Shown here: piece by piece, positions 8,511-16,567 of the stretch
How positions within the stretch are numbered: position 1 is the first letter of the stretch
How the letters are laid out: every line of letters starts with the position of its first letter
NCBI RefSeq assembly: GCF_014842025.1
Contig: NZ_JACYUY010000006.1
Coordinates: 124,001 to 188,000 of the forward strand
Direction: 5' to 3'
Origin: Massilia sp. CFBP 13721
GTDB lineage: Bacteria > Pseudomonadota > Gammaproteobacteria > Burkholderiales > Burkholderiaceae_D
Length of the DNA stretch: 64,000 bases
Notes under the pieces: model-generated
Seen by the model: only the letters and a program-made list of their open reading frames with translations
What the model was told of the DNA's origin: nothing
Databases searched by the model: none
Position numbers and translations under genes: made by a program

Positions 8511-8679
8511 CGTAGGGTGAGCGGCTCCACCTCGTCAGTTTGCAGACCGCCGGCGTTTGCGCCGCCCACGCGTTCAAGCGGCAGGTGATTGGTCGCGAAG
8601 TTTCAGGGAGCAGTTGAACGCGTGGGCGGCGTTCAGGCAGCAAGCAAACACGCGCCCGGGTATGGCCGCCCACCTTACG
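8511..8679 (+). repeat. nested palindromic repeat, copy A (degenerate left end)
   Basis: One of three copies of a ~168-bp element. The inner arms (GCCGCCCACGCGTTCAA and TTGAACGCGTGGGCGGC) are intact; the outer right arm GCCGCCCACCTTAC is intact, while the left outer arm is altered (GTAGGGTGAGCGGC). It occupies most of the 378-base gap between the dehydrogenase start and the end of a lipoprotein gene. Same orientation as copy B at 37195. Confidence 0.85.
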
Positions 8680-8728
8680 GGTCTCAGCATTCTTCCATGG
8701 GAACAAAGGCTTTATTGACCGCCCTGGC

Positions 8729-9031
8729 TCAGGGTGCGGCCGGTGCGCGCTGGCGCGTCTTGGCGACGACCCCGGACGGGTCGATCAGGACGACGAATTC
8801 GGCGAAGCGGCCGCCACCCGCGGGCGACTGGTAGAGCCAGGCCTCATAACCGCTGTCGAAGACGACGCTCTTGGTCTTGCCGAAGGCCGCGAGCAGCTCG
8901 GCCTTGGTCGTGCGGCCGGGCACGATCGCGGCGGCCAGGCGCTCGGCGGCCACCTGGGTGCCGGGCGTGGCGGGGACGGTGGCGCAGCCGGCCAGGAGAA
9001 GGGTCGTCAGAAGGAGGGCACGAATCGTCAT
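8729..9031 (-). CDS. small outer-membrane-type lipoprotein (SmpA/OmlA-like)
   Basis: A 100-residue lipoprotein: signal MTIRALLLTTLLLAGC with lipidated Cys16. The central segment IVPGRTTKAELLAAFGKTKSV is the beta-alpha-alpha start typical of the SmpA/OmlA (BamE-like) fold; the rest gives strands (YEAWLYQSPA, FAEFVVLIDPSGVVAKT). BamE-like proteins support envelope assembly, but many paralogues have no known role. Its ATG overlaps the stop of the preceding gene (ATGA), so it is translationally coupled as the last gene of a three-gene operon. Confidence 0.8.
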   Translation of the reverse strand: MTIRALLLTTLLLAGCATVPATPGTQVAAERLAAAIVPGRTTKAELLAAFGKTKSVVFDSGYEAWLYQSPAGGGRFAEFVVLIDPSGVVAKTRQRAPAAP

Positions 9032-9840
9032 GGAAGCGCCTGCGCGGCCGGAGCCGCATCCGTCATGTACGCGAATTCGACCAGGGTATCGTCGGGCCAG
9101 GTCTTGTCCCACAGCGGCGCATAATAAGTGCGGTCGAGCAGCACCTGGCAGTCGCAGAAGCGCAGCATCTCGGGCGTCTGGTCGCCGCCGGCATACAGCA
9201 TCTTGAAAGGAAGGTCCTCGACGCGGTCGCCAGCGCGCAGGCGCACGCCGAACAGCGGCCGGTCGGCAAAGAACAGGTAGTTACCCTCCGGGCTGTTGCA
9301 GACGTGCTCGGCGCTCAGCAGCGCATTCGAGAGCCAGGCAAACATTTGCGAATTGTTCGACACCAGCCCGGCTTCGGTGCCGACGCGGCATTCGAGGCGC
9401 AGGTCGCCGAGGCGGCGCGTATCGGGCGGCAAGCCCGGCGTGCGGATCAGGGCGCGCCAGGTCATGCTGACCGTCTTGCGATTGGCGAGCACGGCGGCGT
9501 CTTCGCGCAGGGCCTGCTCGTTGCGGGGGAGGATAAAACTGTTGTCGGGGCCGATCGGTACCGGCACCGACACCGTGTCGCCGGCCACCCGCAAGGTGAT
9601 GCCATCCATCCTGACGTCGGGGGTGCGCGGCAGCAGCTGGAAGCGCAGCGGCGCCTGCGGGGCGAAGGCATGCTCGCGTTCGAAGCGATCCATGCCTTGG
9701 ATCATCTTGCGGTAGGACTTGTCGACCGGGTCGCGTGTCGTCGAGACATTGACCTTAGCAATTGGCTCCTGCGCCGCTACCCCACCCGCTGCCGCCAGGA
9801 CGGCGAAGACGAGGGGGAGCAGGGGCAGGAAGCGGCGCAT
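9028..9840 (-). CDS. secreted protein of unknown function
   Basis: A 270-residue exported protein with a Sec signal (MRRFLPLLPLVFAVLAAAGGVAAQ). The remainder alternates strands and loops: LRFQLLPRTPDVRMDGITLR, then VSVPVPIGPDNSFILPRNE, then a carboxy half with several cysteines (LECRVG, HVCNS, RFCDCQV) that could form disulfides in the periplasm. I recognise no named domain. It lies between an M15-type peptidase gene (10 bases upstream) and a lipoprotein gene (4-base overlap), suggesting a cell-wall-related unit. Confidence 0.72.
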   Translation of the reverse strand: MRRFLPLLPLVFAVLAAAGGVAAQEPIAKVNVSTTRDPVDKSYRKMIQGMDRFEREHAFAPQAPLRFQLLPRTPDVRMDGITLRVAGDTVSVPVPIGPDNSFILPRNEQALREDAAVLANRKTVSMTWRALIRTPGLPPDTRRLGDLRLECRVGTEAGLVSNNSQMFAWLSNALLSAEHVCNSPEGNYLFFADRPLFGVRLRAGDRVEDLPFKMLYAGGDQTPEMLRFCDCQVLLDRTYYAPLWDKTWPDDTLVEFAYMTDAAPAAQALP

Positions 9841-9850
9841 GCTGAATAGC

Positions 9851-10387
9851 TTACCAGTAACGGACCCGGCCGGTATCCATGTGCACGAACTGCGAGTCGG
9901 GGTAGTAACCGACACCGCCGGCCTTCATCGACATGGCGGCCTTGTGCAGCTGGGCCAGGTTCTTGCCCGGCATGCGGATGTCGATCGCCTTGCCGTCCAT
10001 GTGCATGCTGTGCTTGGCCACGCCGTTCGACGCGGCAGCCAGCTTGGCGTTCGATTCCGGCGAGCGGTAGCCGGAAATGATGTGCAGCACCTGGTTGTCG
10101 CCGAATTTGTCGCTGACGTCGTTGAGCAGGACGATCAGCTTCGGATCCATCTCGGCGATCTTGTCGTTGCGGTGGTCGCGCAGCAGTTTATTGATGTCTT
10201 TCAGTGCATCGGGAATGAACTGGCCTTCAGCCCAGAACACGCTGCGCAGGCTTTCACCAGTATGGGTGTTGTACAGGCGCAGGGTACGTTCGGCAGGAGC
10301 GGGCTGCGCAGCTTTTGCCAGCGCCGGCATGCCGATGGCGGATGCGAGCACAACAGAGCTTTTGAGGAAAGAGCGTCGCTGGTTCAT
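9851..10387 (-). CDS. YcbK-type (DUF882) murein peptidase family protein, Tat-exported
   Basis: A 178-residue protein of the peptidase M15A/DUF882 family. The N-terminus carries a twin-arginine-like signal (NQRRSFLKSSVVLASAIG). The zinc-binding pattern of the M15 fold is visible: HIISGYRSPESNAKL, then KHSMHMDGKAIDIRM with His/Asp ligands, and the closing FVHMDTGRVRYW. E. coli YcbK (MepK) cleaves meso-DAP cross-links in peptidoglycan; a comparable periplasmic role is likely. Start chosen at 10387 because AAGGA lies 5 bases upstream. First gene of a compact operon of three. Confidence 0.88.
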   Translation of the reverse strand: MNQRRSFLKSSVVLASAIGMPALAKAAQPAPAERTLRLYNTHTGESLRSVFWAEGQFIPDALKDINKLLRDHRNDKIAEMDPKLIVLLNDVSDKFGDNQVLHIISGYRSPESNAKLAAASNGVAKHSMHMDGKAIDIRMPGKNLAQLHKAAMSMKAGGVGYYPDSQFVHMDTGRVRYW

Positions 10388-10506
10388 GAACATCCTTAGG
10401 CAAGGTCACAAACAAAGATGATACGCCGATTTCGCTATCTTTGCAGTGAATGCGCTGTTTTTGCGCCACGATGACGGTTAATTAACAACTTTTAGCGGAG
10501 GTTTGC

Positions 10507-10703
10507 ATGCAATTCAGTCAACAGCAGTGCGTATCGTTAACTCTTGCGTTGCTGTCAGGGGCAGCCTGGCCGGCATGGACCTGCGCCGCGTCGAACTCGA
10601 CAAGGAGGGCAAGGTCGTACGCCAGGGGCCGGACGGGCAGCTGTATGTGCTGACCGACGAGGGCAATTCGCACATCCTGCGGATTGTTCCGGATAAATCG
10701 TCG
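10507..10703 (+). pseudogene. remnant of a PQQ-type aldose sugar dehydrogenase
   Basis: After a ribosome-site-like AGCGGAGG, bases 10507-10580 read as a signal peptide (MQFSQQQCVSLTLALLSGAA). In a different frame, 10575-10703 reads MDLRRVELDKEGKVV directly joined to RQGPDGQLYVLTDEGNSHIL. The latter is the characteristic last blade and C-terminus of YliI-like aldose dehydrogenases (GPDG.LYVLTDE). Nearly the whole propeller, and the loop normally between the two C-terminal strands, are missing. I read this as a gene reduced by large deletions to its two ends plus a frame change; no functional product is expected. Confidence 0.6.
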
Positions 10704-10777
10704 CCGATTGCTGGCCTGCCGCGGCCGTGCGCCGCAGCGCCGGCGTTTCGCCGATACTCGCTCGAAAGGAGGATGCA

Positions 10778-11368
10778 ATGGACGACTTTTCGATCGATCT
10801 GGCCGGCACGGCCCTCGTGCTGATTGACCTACAAAATGGCAATATGGCGCGCGAGTTGGCGCCGTATTCCGCCGAGAGCGTACTCGGCAACTGCGTTTCG
10901 CTGGCACAGGAGATGCGCAACCGCGGCGGCATGGTGGTGTTCGTTCGCGTACTGCTGAACGAATTGCAGTCGCCGCCCGCGGACGCCCCGCTGCGCGCAC
11001 CGGGCGCGCCGCCACCGCCGCCGGACGCCTCGCAGTTCGCACCGGACGCCGGCGTGGAAGCAACCGACGTCGTGATCGTCAAACGCCAATGGGGGGCGTT
11101 TTATGGCACCGAGCTCGACCAATTGCTACGGCGCCGGGGCATCCGGACGCTGGTGTTGGGCGGCATTGTCACGAATATCGGCGTCGAGTCGACCGCGCGC
11201 GCGGCATATGACCTTGGATACAGCCTGGTGTTTGCCGAGGACGCGATGAGCGGGATCACGGCCGAGGCGCATGATTTTGCGTGCACGAACACGTTCAGGG
11301 TGATGGGGCGGGTGCGCAAGACGGCGCAGTTGATCGATGCCTTGCAGGCGGGGACTGGCGAGGCGTAG
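10778..11368 (+). CDS. isochorismatase-fold hydrolase, YecD-like
   Basis: A 196-residue cytosolic protein of the isochorismatase/nicotinamidase superfamily. Asp17 (LIDLQN) and Lys102 (VKRQW) fit the catalytic Asp-Lys pair. At the position where cysteine hydrolases carry the nucleophile, this protein has Gly135 (VTNIGVESTA), as in E. coli YecD and true isochorismatases, so thiol-based amide hydrolysis is unlikely. A Pro/Ala-rich loop (PGAPPPPPDAS) sits in the middle. The ribosome site AAAGGAGG supports the start at 10778. Substrate unknown. Confidence 0.85.
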   Translation: MDDFSIDLAGTALVLIDLQNGNMARELAPYSAESVLGNCVSLAQEMRNRGGMVVFVRVLLNELQSPPADAPLRAPGAPPPPPDASQFAPDAGVEATDVVIVKRQWGAFYGTELDQLLRRRGIRTLVLGGIVTNIGVESTARAAYDLGYSLVFAEDAMSGITAEAHDFACTNTFRVMGRVRKTAQLIDALQAGTGEA

Positions 11369-11470
11369 GGCGCGTCCATGAAGTGATGCCGCGTTTGTTC
11401 CGGCGATGCACGGCGGGCATGCCCACCGTACGTGCGCGCGCATGCCCGAACACGACCGCCAACCCGTTGT

Positions 11471-12466
11471 TTACGCCGCTTCTCGCACCTGCGCCGTAAT
11501 TTCGTACGAGCGCAACCTGGCCGCGTGATCGAAAATCTGCGACGTGATCATCAGCTCGTCCGGGCGCGTGTGCGCAATAAAGGCCTTCAGTTGCGCCGCC
11601 ACCGTCGCGGGCGAACCGATCGCCGAGCACGACAGCACCGCGTCGAGCATCATCCGCTCCGACGGCGCCAGCGCCTCCAGGTAGCCGCGTACCGGCGGCT
11701 GCAGGCGCGTCGGGCGGCCGCTGCGCAGGTTCACGAACGCCTGCTGCATCGAGGTCGCCTGGAACTGCGCTTCCTCGTCGGTGTCGGCGGCGAACACGTT
11801 AAAGCCGAGCATGACGTAGGGCTTGTCCAATTGTGCCGACGGCTTGAAATTGGCACGGTACAGTTCGATCGCCTGCATCATCATCTGCGGCGCGAAGTGC
11901 GATGCGAACGCATACGGCAGGCCGAGGTGGGCCGCGAGCTGGGCGCCGAACAGGCTGGAACCGAGAATCCACAGGGGCACGTTCAGGCCGGCGCCGGGAA
12001 CGGCGCGCACCTGGCGCCGCGGCGAGTCGGCGAAATAATCCTGCAGCTCGAGCACGTCCTGCGGGAATTCGTCGGCATCCGACGCCAGGTTGCGGTGCAG
12101 GGCGCGCGCGGTGACGTGGTCGGAACCGGGCGCGCGGCCCAGGCCCAGGTCGATGCGGCCCGGGAACAGCGACTCCAGTGTGCCGAACTGTTCGGCAATG
12201 ACCAGCGGCGAGTGGTTCGGCAGCATGATGCCGCCGGCGCCGACCCGGATGGTCGAGGTGCCGGCCGCGACATAGCCCATCAGCACCGAGGTGGCGGCGC
12301 TGGCGATGCCCGGCATGCCGTGGTGTTCGGCCAGCCAGAAACGGTTGAAACCCCAGCGTTCGCCATGCTGGGCGAGGTCGAGGGAATGGTGGAAAGAAGC
12401 ACGTGCGTCGCTGCCTTCGGCAATGGGCGACAGGTCGAGTATGGAGAATGGAATCATGGTTTTCAT
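11471..12466 (-). CDS. LLM-class flavin-dependent oxidoreductase (luciferase-like, YhbW type)
   Basis: A 331-residue TIM-barrel protein of the bacterial luciferase-like monooxygenase superfamily, which uses reduced FMN or F420 to oxidise small substrates. Signatures: [19 protein letters not shown] at the N-terminus, [37 protein letters not shown], and [13 protein letters not shown]. This pattern is that of the YhbW-like subgroup (MsnO8-like), where the partner reductase and substrate are unknown. It is divergent from a beta-lactamase-fold gene. Confidence 0.88.
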   Translation of the reverse strand: MKTMIPFSILDLSPIAEGSDARASFHHSLDLAQHGERWGFNRFWLAEHHGMPGIASAATSVLMGYVAAGTSTIRVGAGGIMLPNHSPLVIAEQFGTLESLFPGRIDLGLGRAPGSDHVTARALHRNLASDADEFPQDVLELQDYFADSPRRQVRAVPGAGLNVPLWILGSSLFGAQLAAHLGLPYAFASHFAPQMMMQAIELYRANFKPSAQLDKPYVMLGFNVFAADTDEEAQFQATSMQQAFVNLRSGRPTRLQPPVRGYLEALAPSERMMLDAVLSCSAIGSPATVAAQLKAFIAHTRPDELMITSQIFDHAARLRSYEITAQVREAA

Positions 12467-12620
12467 GATACGCCGAAGGATTTTTTTTCGCTGGCCGCGC
12501 CCGGTTTTCGGTGCGCGCCGGAGTGCAGCCGTAAAGATTGACCGTCAAAAATTGCCTGTCTATCATGGCCGGCCCGGCCGTATCCAGACCGTCCGCCATC
12601 TCCTTCTGTCCGGATTTTCC

Positions 12621-13856
12621 ATGCAACCAAACTTGTTCCACCGTCTGAAACGCCAGGGTGCGCTCGGCGCCGCCTGCCTCGGCCTGTTGGCCGGTTGCGG
12701 CGCGCTGCCAACACCGCACAAACCCGCCCTCGACAGTGCGCAGTTCACGCCCATCGACGCCGCGCTCGAACGCGCGATTGCTGAGCGGCGCCTGCCGGGC
12801 GCGGTGTTCCACCTAGAGCGGGATGGCGCCGAATTCGCGCGCGCTCATGGCCGCTTTAGCTACGACGCCGACGCCGCGTCGGTCACGACAGCCACTGTTT
12901 TTGACGTCGCCTCGCTCACCAAGGTGCTGGCAACGGCGCCGTCGATCCTGCTGCTGGCCGAGAACGGCAAGCTCGACCTGGAAGGCAGGCTGGTCGATTA
13001 TTTCCCGGAATGCGCCGGCGGCGGCAAGGACGCGATCACGGTTCGCCACCTGCTGACCCATACCTCGGGGCTGGCCGCCGGACTGGCCGGGAAACCGGCC
13101 TGGGAGGGCGATGCGACCGCCCACGATAAAGCCTGCGCGCAGACGGTGACCCACGTGCCGGGGACCTTCTTCCGCTATTCCGACATCAACTACATCCTGC
13201 TCGGCCAGCTGGTGCGCAAGTTGTCGGGCATGGAGCTCGACGCTTTTGCCCGCCAGCGCATTTTTATGCCGCTGGGCATGAAGGACACCGGTTATTTACC
13301 GCTGCGGCGCATGGCAGCGACAGCGATTGCGCCGACCCATCTGGTACCCGCCGGCACCGACGGCGGCCCAGGCGAATTGCTGCAAGGCGTGGTCCACGAT
13401 CCGACCGTGCGCCGCATCGGCGGCGTGGCGGGTTCGGCGGGCGTGTTCAGCACCGCCGCCGACATTGCCCGCTATGCGCGCATGCTGCTCGGCGGCGGCC
13501 AGTTGGAGGGCGTGCAGGTGCTGTCTCCTGACAGCGTGCGCCTGCTGACCACCGTGCAGAGTCCGCCCGGCATTGTCGCACTGCGCGGCCTCGGCATGGA
13601 CATCGATTCGCCGTTTGCCCAGCGTCCACGCGGCAGCCTGTTTCCGCTCGGCAGCTACGGCCACACGGGCTTTACCGGCTGCGTGCTGTGGATCGATCCC
13701 CGCACGCGCAGCTTCTATGTGCTGCTGTCGAACCGGGTGTATCCGGACGACAAGGCCAATGTGCTGGCGCTGTATTCCGAGCTGGGCACGCTGGCCGCGC
13801 GGGCCGCTGGGGTGGAAGCAAATGCGGGGTCGAATCCGGTGGCAAACAAGCATTAA
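12621..13856 (+). CDS. beta-lactamase-fold serine hydrolase (S12 family), lipoprotein
   Basis: A 411-residue lipoprotein (lipobox LLAGC, Cys26). It has the three serine-hydrolase motifs: SLTK at 98-101 (nucleophile Ser98, Lys101), YSD at 186-188 in place of Y-x-N, and HTG at 348-350. The surrounding sequence (HLLTHTSGLAAGL; RYSDINYILLGQLV; GVFSTAADIARYAR) is typical of the AmpC/EstB/DD-peptidase-like S12 family. The known members are esterases, D-aminopeptidases or peptidoglycan enzymes; a true beta-lactamase role is not implied. It acts in the periplasm, likely membrane-tethered. Confidence 0.88.
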   Translation: MQPNLFHRLKRQGALGAACLGLLAGCGALPTPHKPALDSAQFTPIDAALERAIAERRLPGAVFHLERDGAEFARAHGRFSYDADAASVTTATVFDVASLTKVLATAPSILLLAENGKLDLEGRLVDYFPECAGGGKDAITVRHLLTHTSGLAAGLAGKPAWEGDATAHDKACAQTVTHVPGTFFRYSDINYILLGQLVRKLSGMELDAFARQRIFMPLGMKDTGYLPLRRMAATAIAPTHLVPAGTDGGPGELLQGVVHDPTVRRIGGVAGSAGVFSTAADIARYARMLLGGGQLEGVQVLSPDSVRLLTTVQSPPGIVALRGLGMDIDSPFAQRPRGSLFPLGSYGHTGFTGCVLWIDPRTRSFYVLLSNRVYPDDKANVLALYSELGTLAARAAGVEANAGSNPVANKH

Positions 13857-13994
13857 ACCGTGTCCGATATCTTTCCGGCAGGCTAACGTGCGCTGCATTC
13901 AAAATGACCTCTCTACACTTGGGCACCTCGAATCACTCAATATGTCATTGATATTGTTGAGCTTTTCTAGAGCCCCCAATCATAGGAGATAAAC

Positions 13995-14681
13995 ATGACA
14001 ATGCATAAACTGTTGAAAGGCCTGCTGGGCGCCTCGGTTGCTGCTGCAATGGCAATGTCGGTCAACGCGACTGCACAAACCTCCGGTTCCTCGGGCCAGT
14101 CCGGCTCCCAAAGCGGTTCGCAGGCGAGCGACCAGACCTCCGGCAGCTCGACCAGCGGCAGCACCAGCAGCTCCAGCAAGAAGCAGAAGAAAGACAAGAA
14201 ATCGCACAGCAGCAGCGGCACCAGCGGCTCGAGCGGCGCATCGAGCACCGGCTCGATGGGTACCAGCGGTAGCGGCAGCGCCAGCGGCACCAGCGGCAGC
14301 GGCACCACCGGCGGCTCGGGCAGCAGCAGCGGCACCTCGGGTTCGGGCAGCACCAGCGGCAGCTCCGGCACCAGCGGTACCTCGGGTTCGAGCGGTTCGA
14401 TGGACAGGGGCACGACGGGCGCCACCGGCACCAGCGGTTCGATGGGCAGCGGCGCCAGCGGCACCTCGGGCACCAGCGGTTCGATGGGCACCGGCATCAG
14501 CGGCTCCTCGGGCACGAGCGGTTCGATGGGCACCGGCACCAGCGGGACCTCGGGCACCAGCGGCTCGATGGGCACCGGGACCTCGGGCACCTCGGGTACG
14601 AGCGGCTCAATGGGTAACGGCACCTCTGGCAGCTCGGGCACCGGCACCGGCACAACCACCACCGGCACCACCGGCCGCTGA
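13995..14681 (+). CDS. secreted Ser/Gly/Thr-rich low-complexity protein
   Basis: A 228-residue protein with a signal peptide (HKLLKGLLGASVAAAMAMSV NATAQ) and a mature part of almost only Ser, Gly and Thr, with one basic patch near residue 60 (KKQKKDKK). The C-terminal half is a degenerate tandem repeat of GTSGTSGSMGTG-like units, 8-12 residues long, at least six times. The ATG follows AGGAGATAAAC. The composition predicts a disordered, flexible envelope or extracellular chain. The coding direction is supported by the signal peptide and ribosome site; the opposite strand also stays open because of the repeat but has no start signals. Confidence 0.75.
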   Translation: MTMHKLLKGLLGASVAAAMAMSVNATAQTSGSSGQSGSQSGSQASDQTSGSSTSGSTSSSSKKQKKDKKSHSSSGTSGSSGASSTGSMGTSGSGSASGTSGSGTTGGSGSSSGTSGSGSTSGSSGTSGTSGSSGSMDRGTTGATGTSGSMGSGASGTSGTSGSMGTGISGSSGTSGSMGTGTSGTSGTSGSMGTGTSGTSGTSGSMGNGTSGSSGTGTGTTTTGTTGR

Positions 14682-14725
14682 TTCATTCGGCACCACGGTC
14701 ATGCACGAATCAGTGCATGGCACCA

Positions 14726-14755
14726 GACAACACCAGCGCGCGCGCTGGTGTTGTC
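14726..14755. terminator. perfect 30-base palindrome after the Ser/Gly-rich gene
   Basis: GACAACACCAGCGCG is followed immediately by its exact reverse complement, so a long GC-rich hairpin can form. A smaller hairpin (ATGCAC-GAATCA-GTGCAT) precedes it at 14701-14718. No T-run follows; it may terminate weakly, block exonuclease or be a palindromic unit. Nothing else is recognised in the 14682-14981 gap. Confidence 0.55.
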
Positions 14756-14981
14756 GTTCATGGGCACCCCATGACATAGCCAGCCCGTTCTATTTGTTTT
14801 TCTGCCAAGACCTGTGGTTTCCCAGTCACACACACCAAAAGTTTCCGTAAGGTATCTTCAGTTTGCGACAGGCATCCCGTAGAATCCGAGCCTGTTCTTC
14901 TGTGCGTTCCCCCACTTTCCCAACCAGGCCGGTGCGGCTGTTGCCAGCGCCCGGGCTCGGTGTTGCCTTTTTTTATACGAC

Positions 14982-16550
14982 ATGTCCAGCCTCCCTCGTA
15001 CTTCGTCCGCCTCCCGAAAACTGACCACATTGAGCGCCATTGCGGCGGCGGCCATGCTGCTCAGTGCCTGCGGTACCGTCAAGGTGCAGCCGCTGACCGA
15101 CACCGAGGTGCGCCAGCAGGCGGCGCTCGACCGCCAGGCCGCCTTTGCCAACGTCCCGCCGGTGACCGGCAAGCTGACGATGGACGAAGCCGTCGCGCGC
15201 GCCCTGAAGTACAACCTGGACCGCCGCACGCGCCTGATGGAAGAAGCGCTGGCGATGAACCAGCTCGACACGGCCAACCTCGACATGCTGCCGCGCGTGA
15301 TGGCCAATGCCGGCTACACCTGGCGCGATTCCGACCTGATCACCCGCAGCGTCGATTCCGTTACCGGCCAGCCTTCGCTCGCCAATCCGTACATTTCGTC
15401 CGAGCGCAGCCGTCCGGCGTATAACCTCGGCACCACCTGGAACCTGCTCGACTTCGGCCTGTCGTACTACGGCGCCAAGCAGTCGGCCAGCCGCGTCGGC
15501 ATCGCCGCCGAACGCCGCCGCAAGGCGATGCACGTACTGATCCAGGACGTGCGCTCGGCCTTCTGGCGCACGGTCAGCGCGCAGACGCTGCGCGACGACG
15601 TGCGCAGCACCATCGCGCTGGCCGAGGCGGCCCTGAGCGACGCGCGCAAGGTCGAAGCCGAACGCCTGCGCTCGCCCGTCGACACGCTGCGCTACCAGCG
15701 CCAGCTGCTGGAAAACCTGCGCCTGCTCGAGAGCATCGAACAGGAACTGGCCAGCGGCCGGGTCGAACTGGCCGCGCTGATCAACGTGCCCCAGGACGCG
15801 CAGTTCGAGGTGCAGGAGCCGGCCGACAGCGCCGATCCGAGCCTGCTCGAAGTGACCGGCCAGCAGCTCGAAGAAATGGCGGTGACGCGGAACGCCGACC
15901 TGCGCGAGCATTTCTACAACACCCGCATCGCGCTCGATGAAACCCGGCGCACGATGGCGCGCTTGTTTCCGAACCTGTCGTTCAACTACGACCTGCGCTA
16001 CGACGCCGACAAATACCTGATCAACAACCACTGGAACGAGGCCGGGCTGCATCTGTCGTACAACCTGATGAACCTGTTTACGGGTCCAGCCGCCAAGCGC
16101 CTGGCCGACGCCGGCGTGAAGCTGGCCGACCAGCGCCGCGTCGCCGCCCAGATGACCGTCGTGACCCAGGTGCATCTGTCGCGCCTGCAGTACCAGATCG
16201 CCTACCGCCAGTACCTGCGCGCCGACCAGATCTGGCAGGCCGACGCCAAAATCGCCGAGCACGTCAAGAACCGCGAAGCGGCCGAAGCCCAGAGCAAGCT
16301 CGAACAGGTGGCCAACAGCACCACCGCGATCCTCTCTCTGCTGCGCCGCTACCAGTCGCTGGCCCAGCTGCAGGGCGCGGGCAGCCGCATGCAGGCGACG
16401 ATCGGCCTCGAGCCGACGCTCGGCAGCGTGACCGAACTCTCGCTCGAGCAGCTCACGCGCGAAGTCGGCACCTCGCTGCGCAACTGGAACAAGGCGCTCA
16501 ACCAGCCGGCCGAGTCGGCTGCACCAGCGGCCGCACCCGCCGCCAAATGA
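14982..16550 (+). CDS. TolC-family outer-membrane efflux/secretion lipoprotein
   Basis: A 522-residue TolC-like protein. The N-terminal signal ends in a lipobox (MLLSAC, Cys30), so it is probably acylated. Two OEP-type halves follow: LTMDEAVARALKYNLDRR ... with long coiled-coil helices (VLIQDVRSAFWRTVSAQTL; SIEQELASGRVELAALINVP), then LREHFYNTRIALDETRRTM ... NLFTGPAAKRLADAG. An Ala/Pro tail ends it. TolC trimers make the outer-membrane channel-tunnel. The gene is first in a five-gene same-strand cluster with a HlyD-type adaptor starting 17 bases after its stop, so it likely provides the exit duct for the giant protein encoded downstream. Confidence 0.9.
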   Translation: MSSLPRTSSASRKLTTLSAIAAAAMLLSACGTVKVQPLTDTEVRQQAALDRQAAFANVPPVTGKLTMDEAVARALKYNLDRRTRLMEEALAMNQLDTANLDMLPRVMANAGYTWRDSDLITRSVDSVTGQPSLANPYISSERSRPAYNLGTTWNLLDFGLSYYGAKQSASRVGIAAERRRKAMHVLIQDVRSAFWRTVSAQTLRDDVRSTIALAEAALSDARKVEAERLRSPVDTLRYQRQLLENLRLLESIEQELASGRVELAALINVPQDAQFEVQEPADSADPSLLEVTGQQLEEMAVTRNADLREHFYNTRIALDETRRTMARLFPNLSFNYDLRYDADKYLINNHWNEAGLHLSYNLMNLFTGPAAKRLADAGVKLADQRRVAAQMTVVTQVHLSRLQYQIAYRQYLRADQIWQADAKIAEHVKNREAAEAQSKLEQVANSTTAILSLLRRYQSLAQLQGAGSRMQATIGLEPTLGSVTELSLEQLTREVGTSLRNWNKALNQPAESAAPAAAPAAK

Positions 16551-16567
16551 CCCACCCGGAGAATGCA

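Noticed and set aside
8296..8706. Minus-strand frame through repeat copy A
   Set aside because: Same reason: its translation matches those of repeat copies B and C.
13967..14686. Pro/Val/Glu-rich minus-strand open frame opposite the Ser/Gly-rich gene
   Set aside because: It is the complement of the Ser/Gly repeats. Signal peptide and ribosome site exist only on the plus strand.
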